From Vibrio artabrorum (GTDB taxonomy: Bacteria; Pseudomonadota; Gammaproteobacteria; Enterobacterales; Vibrionaceae), in contig NZ_AP025459.1 of NCBI RefSeq assembly GCF_024347295.1, forward strand, positions 1,240,001 to 1,304,000: DNA of 64,000 nucleotides, in the 5' to 3' direction. The position numbers and the translations under genes were made by a program. Below, piece after piece: positions 10,004 to 18,279 of the stretch. A model generated the notes under the pieces. That model was not told where the DNA came from. It did not search any database and saw nothing but the letters and a program-made list of their open reading frames with translations. Every line of letters begins with the position of its first letter. The stretch's first letter is position 1.

Positions 10004-10387
10004 GGTAATAGCTCGCTTAACTGCATTGACTTGTTTTTCAAATATCGTTTTTGACTCTGGTTTACTGGAACCTGCAACAGAAACCCATTGCAAACCCGTT
10101 TCATCAATATGCTCAAACTCGACCTGAAGCTCATACTTTTTAATAGTGAATATAGTGAACACTACGCCTAAAATGAAGGCTATCGGTGCTATAACAATCC
10201 CAAAACCTTCGGGACAGATAACCCATACAACGCTTGATACAATAGCCCCCATTAAAAACAGCTTTAAAGCATGATCCTTCACAGTATTCAATTTAACTCT
10301 CGCGTTTTTTATTTTAGATAAAGGAAATTCATCGCGCTTGTATCGAAAGGCTGTATTTCCAATTTCAAAATCATCCATTGATATCAT
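9998..10387 (-). CDS. Membrane protein, DUF6232-like
   Basis: The start at 10387 (129 aa, MISMDDFE) is chosen because GGAGGG lies five bases upstream. A short PH-like beta segment (about 1-35, FPLSKIKNARV) is followed by two membrane helices (about 43-60 and 63-84), then a polar tail. This layout resembles DUF6232-type membrane proteins, but the match is by eye. It is a distal-array cassette gene. Confidence 0.55.
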   Translation of the reverse strand: MISMDDFEIGNTAFRYKRDEFPLSKIKNARVKLNTVKDHALKLFLMGAIVSSVVWVICPEGFGIVIAPIAFILGVVFTIFTIKKYELQVEFEHIDETGLQWVSVAGSSKPESKTIFEKQVNAVKRAITG

Positions 10388-10701
10388 TTTCCCTCCATTC
10401 CCCAATAACGGCATAATTAAGTGAACTACGATGCAATTATACTGAACATTAATGCCTTAAAACGAGAAACATTCGGCAAACGGAGATTACCGATCATCGT
10501 AAATAGGATTAATTCAATCATTACGACGCAGCTCTCATCGCACATTATACCGAACATGCTCACCTCAAACTGACCCAGCTATATAGCAAAAACTCGCGTT
10601 ATGAGTGGCTTAGTTTGTGACCTTAAATTCAATGCCAAGAGACCATTCGATGTCGGATAAATAGAGCCTCAAAAATTAATCATTGCCGCCGTAGTCTTTT
10701 G
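10388..10701. repeat. Decayed cassette debris with attC fragments
   Basis: No gene is visible. Fragments resembling attC arms occur at about 10411-10515 (AATTAAGTGAACTACG, GATCATCGTAAATAGG) and 10589-10711 (GCGTTATGAGTGGC, AATGCCAAG, CTTTTGTTAGTTA). These look like one or two eroded sites whose genes are gone. Confidence 0.4.
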
Positions 10702-11319
10702 TTAGTTACGGACGACTTGTTTGGCTAATTTTCTCAATAAGTTAAGATTTAATGGATCTTTGTAAACTTGCTCAAAAAGACGGTAAACGGCTTCATCATG
10801 CGTCTGTAAATAATTAAAACTCTTCTTGGATCCCAAAAACCACATGCCACGAACCTCAAAATATAACTCCAATAATTCGTATTGAAGCCAAGTTCGACGA
10901 TAATTTCCGTCTAAATTACCATCACTTGCTCGCTCAAGCATTTTAGTCACCCACTCTTGAATATGTACTCTATTTACGTCAGACATTGGTTCCTTACCGC
11001 CGGCAAGCTTTTGCTTAACTCTGGTAAGGTAGCTCTCGCCTAAACCGCGAGCATCATGGATGACTTTCCCGTCTCCAAACCTTAACGATGCCTCTGGAAT
11101 GGTATCAAGAAATGCAGTGGGATAAATCCACACATCAAGAAATGTACCGTGAAACAATCTCGCATCTTTATGTTCTTCCGGATTGTCCCAAATACAGGCA
11201 ATATCGATATCACTTGTCTCTGTTGCTTCATTTCGAGCATAAGAACCGTAAAGGATAATCGTATGGGGAGCATATTTTTCTTTCAGTTCTTCTACTACTA
11301 ACTCTAAAATATCGTTCAT
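10702..11319 (-). CDS. Nucleotidyltransferase-domain protein (Pol beta superfamily, MNT-like)
   Basis: The protein has 205 residues from the ATG at 11319, with GGAGG five bases upstream; the longer frame only translates attC sequence. The nucleotidyltransferase signature is G25-S26 ... D37-x-D39 (YGSYARNEATETSDIDI) with a later acidic strand (FLDVWIY). The C-terminal half is helical. Relatives act as aminoglycoside nucleotidyltransferases or as MNT antitoxins beside HEPN toxins; no HEPN gene is adjacent, so a solitary enzyme is more likely. Confidence 0.75.
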   Translation of the reverse strand: MNDILELVVEELKEKYAPHTIILYGSYARNEATETSDIDIACIWDNPEEHKDARLFHGTFLDVWIYPTAFLDTIPEASLRFGDGKVIHDARGLGESYLTRVKQKLAGGKEPMSDVNRVHIQEWVTKMLERASDGNLDGNYRRTWLQYELLELYFEVRGMWFLGSKKSFNYLQTHDEAVYRLFEQVYKDPLNLNLLRKLAKQVVRN

Positions 11320-11335
11320 TTTACCTCCAAGCCCA

Positions 11336-11434
11336 TTACGCCCTGTAACGGTATGAGCAACGCTCGCCCCCAACACATCATCGACACTTAAGCTGAAATG
11401 CCAAGCATTGGCAATCAACCTCAAACACGGATTA
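11336..11434 (-). repeat. attC site, decayed
   Basis: TTACGCCCTGTAACGGTATGAG on the left and GCCAAGCATTGGCAATCA inside keep the attC pattern. The right core has degenerated to GGATTAAA. Confidence 0.5.
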
Positions 11435-11542
11435 AATACCTTGCACTAAGCTCAATTTACTCTATTCTGAGCATACTTTTTGTTTCGTCATCTATGGATT
11501 ATTAGTATTTGGCTTAGCTTTGCTATCTAACCAAGAACCATT

Positions 11543-12211
11543 ATGACAACCAAACTTCGCATTTGTTACCAAACAATTGTCATTGGAAACAATGATATAC
11601 ATTTATGCACTTTACGAGATAAACAACAGTTTAGCGACCCTAAAAACACGGCAAAAAACTTAGGCATTTCTTCTGCTTCATGGCCGATTTTCGGGGTGGT
11701 TTGGCCATCCAGTTTAGTTCTAGCCCACCACGTACTTAACTTAGACACTCATAGCAAACGAATTCTTGAAGTCGGTTGCGGCATTGGGCTATCAAGCTTA
11801 CTTCTAAATGAGCAAATGGCAAATATCACTGCCACTGATTATCATCCCGAAGTAAAAACCTTCCTAGACAGAAATACTCAACTGAATAATCGAAAAAAAA
11901 TTGCTTTCGAACGTGTCGACTGGGCAGATACGAACTGTCAGCTCGGCCTTTTTGACTTAATTATTGGTAGCGACCTTTTATATGAGGACCAACACATCTC
12001 ATTGTTAGCTCAGTTCATTCAAAACCATGCTAATCAGACATGCGATATTATTCTTGTTGACCCAGACCGAGGACGTAAAAATAAACTGAGCTCGAAAATG
12101 AGTGAATTTGGATTTACGAGTGATCACATCAGACCTGACAATACTGATTATCTAGAACAAAAATTTAAAGGCCATATACTGAGGTTTTCACGCAAATCTG
12201 AAAGCATTTAA
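11543..12211 (+). CDS. Class I SAM-dependent methyltransferase (METTL21/Methyltransf_16-like)
   Basis: The protein has 222 residues. Motif I is ILEVGCGIGLSS (about 74-85), followed by an acidic loop ATDYHPEV and the post-motif DLIIGSDLLYE; the D-x-x-Y form is typical of METTL21-type protein lysine methyltransferases. A W-P-x-x-x-x-L segment before motif I also fits. The gene reads against the array, so it probably has its own promoter. The stop codon TAA forms the left edge of the following attC. Confidence 0.8.
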   Translation: MTTKLRICYQTIVIGNNDIHLCTLRDKQQFSDPKNTAKNLGISSASWPIFGVVWPSSLVLAHHVLNLDTHSKRILEVGCGIGLSSLLLNEQMANITATDYHPEVKTFLDRNTQLNNRKKIAFERVDWADTNCQLGLFDLIIGSDLLYEDQHISLLAQFIQNHANQTCDIILVDPDRGRKNKLSSKMSEFGFTSDHIRPDNTDYLEQKFKGHILRFSRKSESI

Positions 12212-12319
12212 TGCCGGCATAACACGTTTTTTCTACCATGCAGCTCAAGATCAAAATGACCACTTAATGCAGTAACTAGAATGCCAAATGTAGCCAATCG
12301 TGTTGATGCATTTGTTTTA
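12209..12319 (-). repeat. attC site, mildly decayed
   Basis: Related to the 55604 site (ACACG...CTACCATGCAG, TCGTGTTGATGCATTTG). The left core is TAATG and the right core TTGTTTTA. Confidence 0.6.
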
Positions 12320-12327
12320 GCGTGTAC

Positions 12328-12864
12328 TTAATTTTGAACTGGTGCTGCAAAAAGAGTATCAATATACGCGTTAACAGGCTCAGGCAATAAGTCTTGTGGA
12401 TGATCGCCACCCAATGTTGCAAGCCCGCTTGAGCCATCAATAATCACCGAGCTTAGTTCAACATTATGTTTAATATCCCAAGTCACAATTTTCACTTTAA
12501 CTTTATCAGCTTTACCCGACCATTCCGTTGCTCGATCTTCCCAATGCATAATTGTTGGGTAAAACAAATAATCTGAACCATTGCTTTCAGCAAGCTTAAT
12601 CGATTCTTTCAATGAGCCAGCGTCGTTAGCAACCGTGACATCGTTCATTTTAGTCAGTAAGCCCGACTTAATAACATTACTTAATAATGCTCCAGAACCT
12701 TTATAGTCTTTCTCGCCATAACGTCCATCCTCTGATAATGCGACATAAACAGATGAACTTGCTGATATTTTATTAACTACTTCGGTATTAGACATATTTA
12801 AATGATGAGAGTCAGCACAACCCGCTAGAGTAGCAATCAAACCTAGAACCAATAATTTTTTCAC
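12328..12864 (-). CDS. DUF4823-like lipoprotein
   Basis: The GTG at 12864 is taken as start (178 aa) because AAGGA precedes it by nine bases. The signal peptide VKKLLVLGLIATLAGC has a clear lipobox, giving a lipidated cysteine near residue 16. The rest resembles DUF4823 envelope proteins (segments GSDYLFYPTIMHWEDR and VKIVTWDI). Function is unknown. Confidence 0.75.
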   Translation of the reverse strand: MKKLLVLGLIATLAGCADSHHLNMSNTEVVNKISASSSVYVALSEDGRYGEKDYKGSGALLSNVIKSGLLTKMNDVTVANDAGSLKESIKLAESNGSDYLFYPTIMHWEDRATEWSGKADKVKVKIVTWDIKHNVELSSVIIDGSSGLATLGGDHPQDLLPEPVNAYIDTLFAAPVQN

Positions 12865-12900
12865 GATAGTATCCTTATAAGCATTAGGTCTAAATATTAC

Positions 12901-13002
12901 CACATAATACAGCCGCCTAAAAAACGATATAAAACTTTGTTAAATAAGTTATTTTTAATCCTGCTGATTCAAAATGCCAAGCGTTTGTGACCACATAATT
13001 AA
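12901..13002 (-). repeat. Possible attC remnant
   Basis: Only scattered pieces remain: AATGCCAAGCGTTTGTGA in the middle of what would be the right arm, and CACATAA on the left. Position fits the missing attC of the zinc-ribbon gene to the right. Confidence 0.35.
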
Positions 13003-13251
13003 CTAATTCCAACCGTTAGGCATACCTTCATTGCTATCATGCTCCGCATTACAGACCTTACACCTGAAATAGCTAACCTGCGATTCTGATTTACTTGAGC
13101 CCAATAGAACACCAAAAACGATATTGAGAATTCGAGACTTGGTACTATTTTTTACTCGCTGCAGTGCTTCGACTTCAGATGCACTTAGTCTTCTATGACC
13201 AGTCTTCTGGTTACAGTTTCCACAATGTAGAAGCATTTCATCCTTAGACAT
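13003..13251 (-). CDS. Small two-CxxC zinc-ribbon protein
   Basis: The protein has 82 residues with an AAGAGG ribosome site. C10-x2-C13 and C64-x2-C67 could bind one zinc ion; between them is a basic stretch then a hydrophobic helix (about 40-52). The same architecture recurs in genes at 14739, 28228 and, in altered form, 44556. Role unknown. Confidence 0.65.
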   Translation of the reverse strand: MSKDEMLLHCGNCNQKTGHRRLSASEVEALQRVKNSTKSRILNIVFGVLLGSSKSESQVSYFRCKVCNAEHDSNEGMPNGWN

Positions 13252-13289
13252 TTACCTCTTCCTTTATCACGAACTTTGAACCTGTGTGC

Positions 13290-13406
13290 TAACGCCGCAT
13301 TAAGTGGTGAAACGTCTAGCACCAGACCTAAACCATTGTGCTATAACACTAAATCGATTGAAGTGAGGGCACCAAGCATTGTGAATCACCTTTAAAGTTC
13401 TTGTTA
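13290..13406 (-). repeat. attC site
   Basis: TAACGCCGCATTAAG ... TTCTTGTTA. It carries CGCCGCATTAA, an exact complement of the guide-like segment in the IS1111 elements. Confidence 0.8.
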
Positions 13407-13421
13407 TAAGCGTCCTTCATG

Positions 13422-13904
13422 TTACCACGTTCTATCTAAATCTTGTGCGTATAAAGAAATAGCTCGCTGATACTCTTTAATGGCATCACTGTTCGTGGTC
13501 GATACTAAAAGCTCGAGTAACAAAGATGTTGCTTCTTTATGGCGTCCCAAGTTGTAGAGACACATGGCATAGAAAGGCTGAACTTCAATACAACTCGGGT
13601 ACTCGCTTAGAGTTTGCTCGAAATAGCTTGACGCCTCCGAATACATGCCGAGACTTCGATAGGTGCTCGCTAATCCAAACAAAGCATCAAACCTTTCTAC
13701 CGAAGGTAATAGGCCTGAAAGAGATGACAGATAATGAGCAACCGCTTCTTGCTCTTTACCCTCATTGTCGTACGACCAAGCAATTTGCAAGTGAGCCTTA
13801 GCAGAATAAGTCTCATCGTCCAATAGCGTTTTTAGCAAAGCTCTCGACTCTTGATACTTAGCCTCTTTTCGAAATTCAATTGCTTGTTTGATGATACTTT
13901 CCAT
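13422..13904 (-). CDS. Tetratricopeptide-repeat protein
   Basis: The protein has 160 residues and about four TPR-like helical pairs (YQESRALLKTLL, AHLQIAWSYDNEGKEQEAVAHY, ALFGLASTYRSLGMYSEASSYFE, YAMCLYNLGRHKEATSLL). It has no signal peptide, so it should be cytoplasmic. TPR proteins bind other proteins; no partner is evident in neighbouring cassettes. Confidence 0.8.
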   Translation of the reverse strand: MESIIKQAIEFRKEAKYQESRALLKTLLDDETYSAKAHLQIAWSYDNEGKEQEAVAHYLSSLSGLLPSVERFDALFGLASTYRSLGMYSEASSYFEQTLSEYPSCIEVQPFYAMCLYNLGRHKEATSLLLELLVSTTNSDAIKEYQRAISLYAQDLDRTW

Positions 13905-13922
13905 AATTTTCCCCGAAGCTTA

Positions 13923-14041
13923 TAACGCCAAATTAAGGCGTGAGGCACGCAATACCGATGCCACAACATATCACCTTAATCACGAAGATTAACGCACAGT
14001 AAAAATACAACACGTTGCGAATCAACCCTAAAGGCTTGTTA
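13923..14041 (-). repeat. attC site
   Basis: TAACGCCAAATTAAG ... GGCTTGTTA. Its right core overlaps the stop codon of the next gene. Confidence 0.75.
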
Positions 14042-14560
14042 GTTGCGTTCTAACCACTCCGAGCGCAACACCCCATATTTGACTGAATCATAATACTCGC
14101 CATTGTAATAACGAACTTTTCGCAGCCTAGCTTCTTGCTGAAAACCCAATTTCAAAGCCAATGACATCATTCGAAGATTACCTGACCAAGTAGTAAAACC
14201 AACCCTTTCAATTTCCTTACTTTCGAACAGATACGACACCCATATCGGAATCGCTAAAGCAGCAATGCCTTTACCCCAATACTCTTTATCGTAAATAATA
14301 ACACCAGCTTCAAGCCAACGAGTTTCTTCACATTCCCAGTAACAACTGACCATTCCCACTGGAATATCATCAACTGTGATCAATTGCGAATCTAAGCCCA
14401 ATAAAAGACGCTGAAATGAAGAGTTTTTAAACTGCTCTAAGGATGGATGAGAGTATGGAAAATAAGGCCCATTGAACTTAGTCCATTCGTCATTTGAGAT
14501 AACCAAAGCGTGGATAGAATCCAACTCATTTTCTCTTGCAGGTCTAATACTTACTTTCAT
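14039..14560 (-). CDS. GNAT N-acetyltransferase
   Basis: The protein has 173 residues, RimJ/RimL-like. The acetyl-CoA loop is YWGKGIAALAI (about 94-104), followed by NLRMMSLALKLGFQQEARLRK, the usual C-terminal part. Substrate unknown; relatives acetylate protein N-termini or small amines. Confidence 0.8.
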   Translation of the reverse strand: MKVSIRPARENELDSIHALVISNDEWTKFNGPYFPYSHPSLEQFKNSSFQRLLLGLDSQLITVDDIPVGMVSCYWECEETRWLEAGVIIYDKEYWGKGIAALAIPIWVSYLFESKEIERVGFTTWSGNLRMMSLALKLGFQQEARLRKVRYYNGEYYDSVKYGVLRSEWLERN

Positions 14561-14595
14561 TTCTTACACGAAACCCCTTGGTTCTTTGTCGCAAA

Positions 14596-14717
14596 TTAGC
14601 ACCAAAATAAAGTGTGAGCAACATTGCCACCGACCTAAAGCATGGTGCCATAAACACTAAATTTAACGTAGAAGCAAAAATGCCTAGCGTTGAGAATCCG
14701 TCTCAAATTGATTGTTC
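14596..14717 (-). repeat. attC site, decayed
   Basis: TTAGCACC replaces TAACGCC on the left, and ATTGTTC replaces the right core. The internal AGTGTGAGCAAC and GCCTAGCGTTGAGAATCCG arms remain. Confidence 0.6.
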
Positions 14718-14738
14718 GCTCTCTGTATGTCGCATAAG

Positions 14739-14981
14739 CTATTGAAACTCTTGACCATGATTTTCTATGGTTGCTTTACCACAAATTGTACAAACAACAT
14801 ACCTGTCAGTTAACTCTAGAGAAGCACCTCCAGGTAAAGAAGCAGCGGGACCACTAAAAAAACCATCTAAAAATGCTTTGAACTGTTCTTTTTTTGACTT
14901 ACCGTATTTCGATGGTTTTTGCTTCATAACTTCTTTGTGTTCAGTATCCTTCCCACATTTTTCACAAAACCTAGTGTTCAT
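14739..14981 (-). CDS. Small two-CxxC zinc-ribbon protein
   Basis: The protein has 80 residues from the ATG at 14981, which has GGAGG five bases upstream; the longer frame lacks support. C6-x2-C9 and C64-x2-C67 frame a lysine-rich stretch (PSKYGKSKKEQFK) and a helix with a GPAASLPGG turn. The layout matches the gene at 13003, with the second pair at the same residue numbers. Possibly nucleic-acid or protein binding. Confidence 0.7.
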   Translation of the reverse strand: MNTRFCEKCGKDTEHKEVMKQKPSKYGKSKKEQFKAFLDGFFSGPAASLPGGASLELTDRYVVCTICGKATIENHGQEFQ

Positions 14982-15061
14982 AATTCCTCCTGAATCGATT
15001 GCTATAAAGAACGTCAAATCCACCACGATTTTTGACTTTGTGATGAAGCTCATAAGAGAGC

Positions 15062-15180
15062 TAGCGCCCTGTTAAGGTGTGAGCAACGTAATACGATAGC
15101 TCACGCATTGTGACATAACCACTAAACAGATTTGAAGTGAAGGCGCCAAACGTTGTGAATCACTCTTAAATTTATTGTTA
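15062..15180 (-). repeat. attC site
   Basis: The left core is TAGCGCC rather than TAACGCC; the right core TTATTGTTA is intact. Confidence 0.7.
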
Positions 15181-15188
15181 TGTGCGTG

Positions 15189-15602
15189 CTAATGGGTTGC
15201 GCTGTTTAGTTGTAATAAGTCCCACTTAGTTCCATATAAATCTTGGAACACCACAACGGTGCCGTACTCTTCTACTCGCGGAGCTTCGAGGAATACCACA
15301 CCATTTGATTTCATTAATTCATAGTCTCGCCAGAAATCGTTGGTTCGTAGAAACAAAAATACTCGACCACCAGTTTGGTTACCTACTGCTTTAGATTGTT
15401 CCTCGGTGCTCGCTTGAGCCAAAAGAAGATTTGTACCATTGGAATTTGGAGGGGAAACCTGAACCCAGCGCTTACCACCGCCTAAGTCGGTGTCTTCAAC
15501 TAATGTGAATTGAAGTTTTTGCGTATAAAACTCGATAGCATCATCGTAATTCTCGACGACTAGAGCTACATTACCGATTTGCTGCTGAACGGGCTTAGAC
15601 AT
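15189..15602 (-). CDS. VOC-family (glyoxalase/bleomycin-resistance fold) protein
   Basis: The protein has 137 residues from the ATG at 15602. Two beta-alpha-beta-beta-beta halves are visible: IGNVALVVENYDDAIEFYTQ at the start, and GGRVFLFLRTNDFWRDY ... FQDLYGTKWDLLQL at the end. The final glutamate metal ligand of glyoxalases is replaced (WDLLQL), so substrate and metal use are uncertain. Resembles YraH/PhnB-like extradiol-fold proteins often found in cassettes. Confidence 0.8.
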   Translation of the reverse strand: MSKPVQQQIGNVALVVENYDDAIEFYTQKLQFTLVEDTDLGGGKRWVQVSPPNSNGTNLLLAQASTEEQSKAVGNQTGGRVFLFLRTNDFWRDYELMKSNGVVFLEAPRVEEYGTVVVFQDLYGTKWDLLQLNSATH

Positions 15603-15667
15603 AGTGGTTCCCAATTATCTCAAAACACTGATTCTACACTACTTTGTCGATTTTCCGATAAAGCACA

Positions 15668-15787
15668 TAACGCGCAATTAACGTGTAAAGCACGCGACCA
15701 CAAAACTCAATTTGAACACCGTCAACACGGAACTAGACCCAAACCAAAATTGCCGGGTATGCTGAATCACTGTTGAATGGTTTGTTA
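15668..15787 (-). repeat. attC site
   Basis: TAACGCGCAATTAACG ... ATGGTTTGTTA, with the CACGCGACC arm variant shared with 61037. Confidence 0.75.
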
Positions 15788-16150
15788 TATGCCAGACTTC
15801 AAGTACACGCCTTCCTGACGGAATTGTGCTCGTAAATCTAACATTTGTACATTCGTTGATATCATCGAAAACAGATTACCAATGGCTACGGCAAACATTA
15901 AGCCTGCTGCATATCCATTCCATAGCCCAAGAGCTCCTTGAGAGAGCATGTTAAATGCCAGACAAAAGAAGATGATACTGGAAATAAACATTCTTAATTC
16001 CCCACAACTAAATTTGTAGGTGTTATTCGTATAGTCATACTTAATTTGAACTCTTGAACTGAGGCCACCAAGTTTTATATACATGGTACTTTCACTGCTT
16101 TCATAAGCAATGTCATTGAGATCTAGTACTTTTTCTATTCGTTTCAACAT
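15785..16150 (-). CDS. Membrane protein, unknown
   Basis: The protein has 121 residues with two hydrophobic helices (about 55-70 and 79-97) between a polar N-terminal half and a short charged tail. The stop codon lies in the attC right core. No family recognised, no clear ribosome site. Confidence 0.55.
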   Translation of the reverse strand: MLKRIEKVLDLNDIAYESSESTMYIKLGGLSSRVQIKYDYTNNTYKFSCGELRMFISSIIFFCLAFNMLSQGALGLWNGYAAGLMFAVAIGNLFSMISTNVQMLDLRAQFRQEGVYLKSGI

Positions 16151-16331
16151 AACTTTAAGCTCTCTAAAAATTGATTACTTTGAGGTTATTCCTCATAGCA
16201 TTCTATTTCATAAGATATTTGAAATTTCTCAGCCCAAGTCACGTATAAAGCAGGCTCATAACGAATGACATGGATTCCCCCTACCGAGGATCTGCCACAC
16301 TTATGTGGTACTTAAATGCATCGGAGGCACC

Positions 16332-17357
16332 ATGTCTGATTATTCTTATTTCTGCGGTATCGACCTAGCTAAAAACCACTTCAGTCTTCATGCCGTAGAC
16401 CAAAATGGTAAGGTCATACTTCATAAGTCGGTAACTCGCTCTAAACTACTGACTACAATAGCAAATATGCCACTCATGCGTATAGGCGTTGAAGCGTGTG
16501 GTGGTGCACATTATTGGGCAAGAACACTCCATAAAATTGGGCACGACGCCCGCATTATGGCCGTTAAATACGTAATTCCTTATCGAACTAAAGGAAAGAA
16601 CGACCTTAATGATGCTGTTGCCATATGCGAAGCTGTTCAGCGTCCATCAACTCGCTTTGTACCCGTAAAATCCCCCGAGCAACAAGCCATCTTATCGGTA
16701 CATAGAATGAGAGAGCATTGGGTTCGTGAACGCACCGCGCTTATGAATCGCATGCGCGCCCTACTCTCTGAGTTCGGGTTAATCATTCCTGTTGGCCGCT
16801 CTTCATTGCTGAAACACGTTCCCTTAATCCTTGAAGATGCAGAAAATGAACTGCCACATCTCGCAAGAACGGTGATTGCCGATGCTTATCACCACCTTGG
16901 AGAGTTGAATCAACGTATCGCCGATACAGAGCAAGTCTTTGACTCTTTTGCTAAGGTCAGCGCTAATGTTCAACGAGTGATGAAAGTTCGAGGTATTGGA
17001 CCGCAAACCGCTACTGCGATACTTGCTTCGATAGGCAATGGTCCTCAATTTGATAAAAGCCGTGATTTCTCTGCTTGGCTAGGACTCGTACCAAAGCAAT
17101 ATTCGACGGGAGGAAAGCCTCGCTTAGGTCGGATAACCAAACACGGCGACAAATACTTGCGAACACTATTAGTTCACGGGGCAAGGACAGTCATTGCTAA
17201 CCTTGGCGACAAGCAAGATAAGCTAAGTCAGTGGTGTCGAGGCGTTCTAGAACGAAGAGGAATGAACCGAGCGATAGTGGCACTTGCCGCGACGAACGCA
17301 CGAATTATATGGTCGCTTTTACACAATCAAACCGAATATGAAAACTATGCTGCTTAA
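16332..17357 (+). CDS. IS1111-type DEDD transposase
   Basis: The protein has 341 residues from the ATG at 16332, which has GGAGG five bases upstream. The N-terminal RuvC-like domain starts FCGIDLAKNHF with the first catalytic Asp; KGKNDLNDA carries the later acidic pair. The C-terminal Transposase_20 part has VRGIGPQTATAI and FSAWLGLVPKQYSTGG with the catalytic serine region. It differs from the second copy by only a few residues. Confidence 0.93.
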   Translation: MSDYSYFCGIDLAKNHFSLHAVDQNGKVILHKSVTRSKLLTTIANMPLMRIGVEACGGAHYWARTLHKIGHDARIMAVKYVIPYRTKGKNDLNDAVAICEAVQRPSTRFVPVKSPEQQAILSVHRMREHWVRERTALMNRMRALLSEFGLIIPVGRSSLLKHVPLILEDAENELPHLARTVIADAYHHLGELNQRIADTEQVFDSFAKVSANVQRVMKVRGIGPQTATAILASIGNGPQFDKSRDFSAWLGLVPKQYSTGGKPRLGRITKHGDKYLRTLLVHGARTVIANLGDKQDKLSQWCRGVLERRGMNRAIVALAATNARIIWSLLHNQTEYENYAA

Positions 17358-17607
17358 GTAGAAACCTAAGCAGCATAAAGAGTTAAACCCACCGGATCAT
17401 TGCAGACGCTAATGATGGAGATAGGTTAAGACCACTTGCGGAGAGCCTGTTAATGCGGCGGACACACTAGATGTCATCTAACGAATAAGGCATCGCAGTC
17501 GCGCAAGTCATCAGGGCCACGACGTATGCGAATCGTCGATAAGTAGGCCGAATGTAGAGCGACAGTCCAAAACCCATCAACATAAGTTTAGCGGATGTTT
17601 GACAACC
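17358..17607 (+). ncRNA. Putative seekRNA/bridge-RNA region of IS1111 copy 1
   Basis: This 250-bp non-coding stretch follows the transposase, where IS1111 elements encode their guide RNA. TTAATGCGGCG at 17450-17460 is the reverse complement of the attC segment CGCCGCATTAA; against the occupied target (CGCCGCGTTAA) it pairs with one G-U wobble. TAACGAAT at 17479-17486 equals the left junction at 16259-16266. RNA boundaries are not determined. Confidence 0.6.
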
Positions 17608-17738
17608 GGGGGAATCCATGTAGCCGCGTTAAGTAGTGAGCAACGCCAACCACCTAACCTAAACCATTACGCCATAAACACTAAGCCCAACCTTGAACTG
17701 AGAACGCCAAGCGTTGGGAATCTGCCTTAAACGCCTTG

Positions 17739-18257
17739 TTATGAAACAATATTTTCGTAATTGTATATATGGTCTGCGTACAATTTTCCACCAATTTGAT
17801 AAGCTTCCGGCACGACCTTGGTTAGAGAAAACCCAGCCTTGGTCAGAACTTTCTCTGAGCCAATATTACCTTCCGTGACTATTGCGCCGAAGGAACGAAT
17901 TCCTTGCTCTTCAGATGCCCATGAAATCAACGCTTTTAACGATTCAGTACCAAAGCCTCGACCGTGATATTTAGGTAGAATCAGATAACCCACTTCTGCA
18001 CTACCATCGGCGATACGGAAACCAGTAACACCTATTTTCTCACCAGTTTCAGTCAGAGTCATCGTCAAGCACAACCAGTGCTCAGAACTGTTACTCCAAA
18101 CAGGTAGCCTTGACTCAAAACTTTCCCTAATTGCTTCAGGTGATGGTTCATCGAAGCATAAGCTTATTACTTCTGGATCTTGATTTAGAGACTGAAATAA
18201 ATCCCAGTCATCAGCCGTAATTTGAACCATTTCTAATCTATCTGTTTGTATATTCAA
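17739..18257 (-). CDS. GNAT N-acetyltransferase (RimJ/RimL-like)
   Basis: The protein has 172 residues starting at a TTG (18257) with AAGGAGAG eight bases upstream. It opens with TDRLEMVQITADDWDLF, has YHGRGFGTESL as the acetyl-CoA loop (about 96-106), and ends in a GSEKVLTKAGF motif. Its attC is split by the IS1111 element, so the cassette probably cannot be excised normally. Confidence 0.82.
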   Translation of the reverse strand: MNIQTDRLEMVQITADDWDLFQSLNQDPEVISLCFDEPSPEAIRESFESRLPVWSNSSEHWLCLTMTLTETGEKIGVTGFRIADGSAEVGYLILPKYHGRGFGTESLKALISWASEEQGIRSFGAIVTEGNIGSEKVLTKAGFSLTKVVPEAYQIGGKLYADHIYNYENIVS

Positions 18258-18279
18258 TTGCTAAACTCTCCTTGTTTCA

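Larger units (their letters stand above)
16263..17622 (+). mobile_element. IS110-family, IS1111-group element inserted in an attC (copy 1)
   Basis: The element is 1360 bp. Subterminal 12-bp inverted repeats are ATGGATTCCCCC (16270-16281) and GGGGGAATCCAT (17608-17619), set in by 7 and 3 bases as in the IS1111 group. There is no target duplication. It splits an attC as TAAC | GCCGCGTTAAG, exactly where the second copy at 57405 sits. End positions are uncertain by one base because a G is shared. This matches the described IS1111-attC group of elements that target cassette recombination sites. Confidence 0.9.
16259..17741 (-). repeat. attC site interrupted by IS1111 copy 1
   Basis: TAAC at 16259-16262 joins GCCGCGTTAAGTAGTGAG at 17623 onward, ending GCCTTGTTA at 17741. 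Removing the element restores a normal attC of about 123 bp belonging to the GNAT cassette on its right. Confidence 0.85.

Noticed and set aside
10702..11424. Long N-terminal extensions such as ...SVAHTVTGRNG... or ...VAHPLTGRY... on many minus-strand frames
   Set aside because: These are translations of the upstream attC. Good ribosome sites sit next to later starts, which I used instead (for example 11319, 19826, 20933, 32774, 45985).
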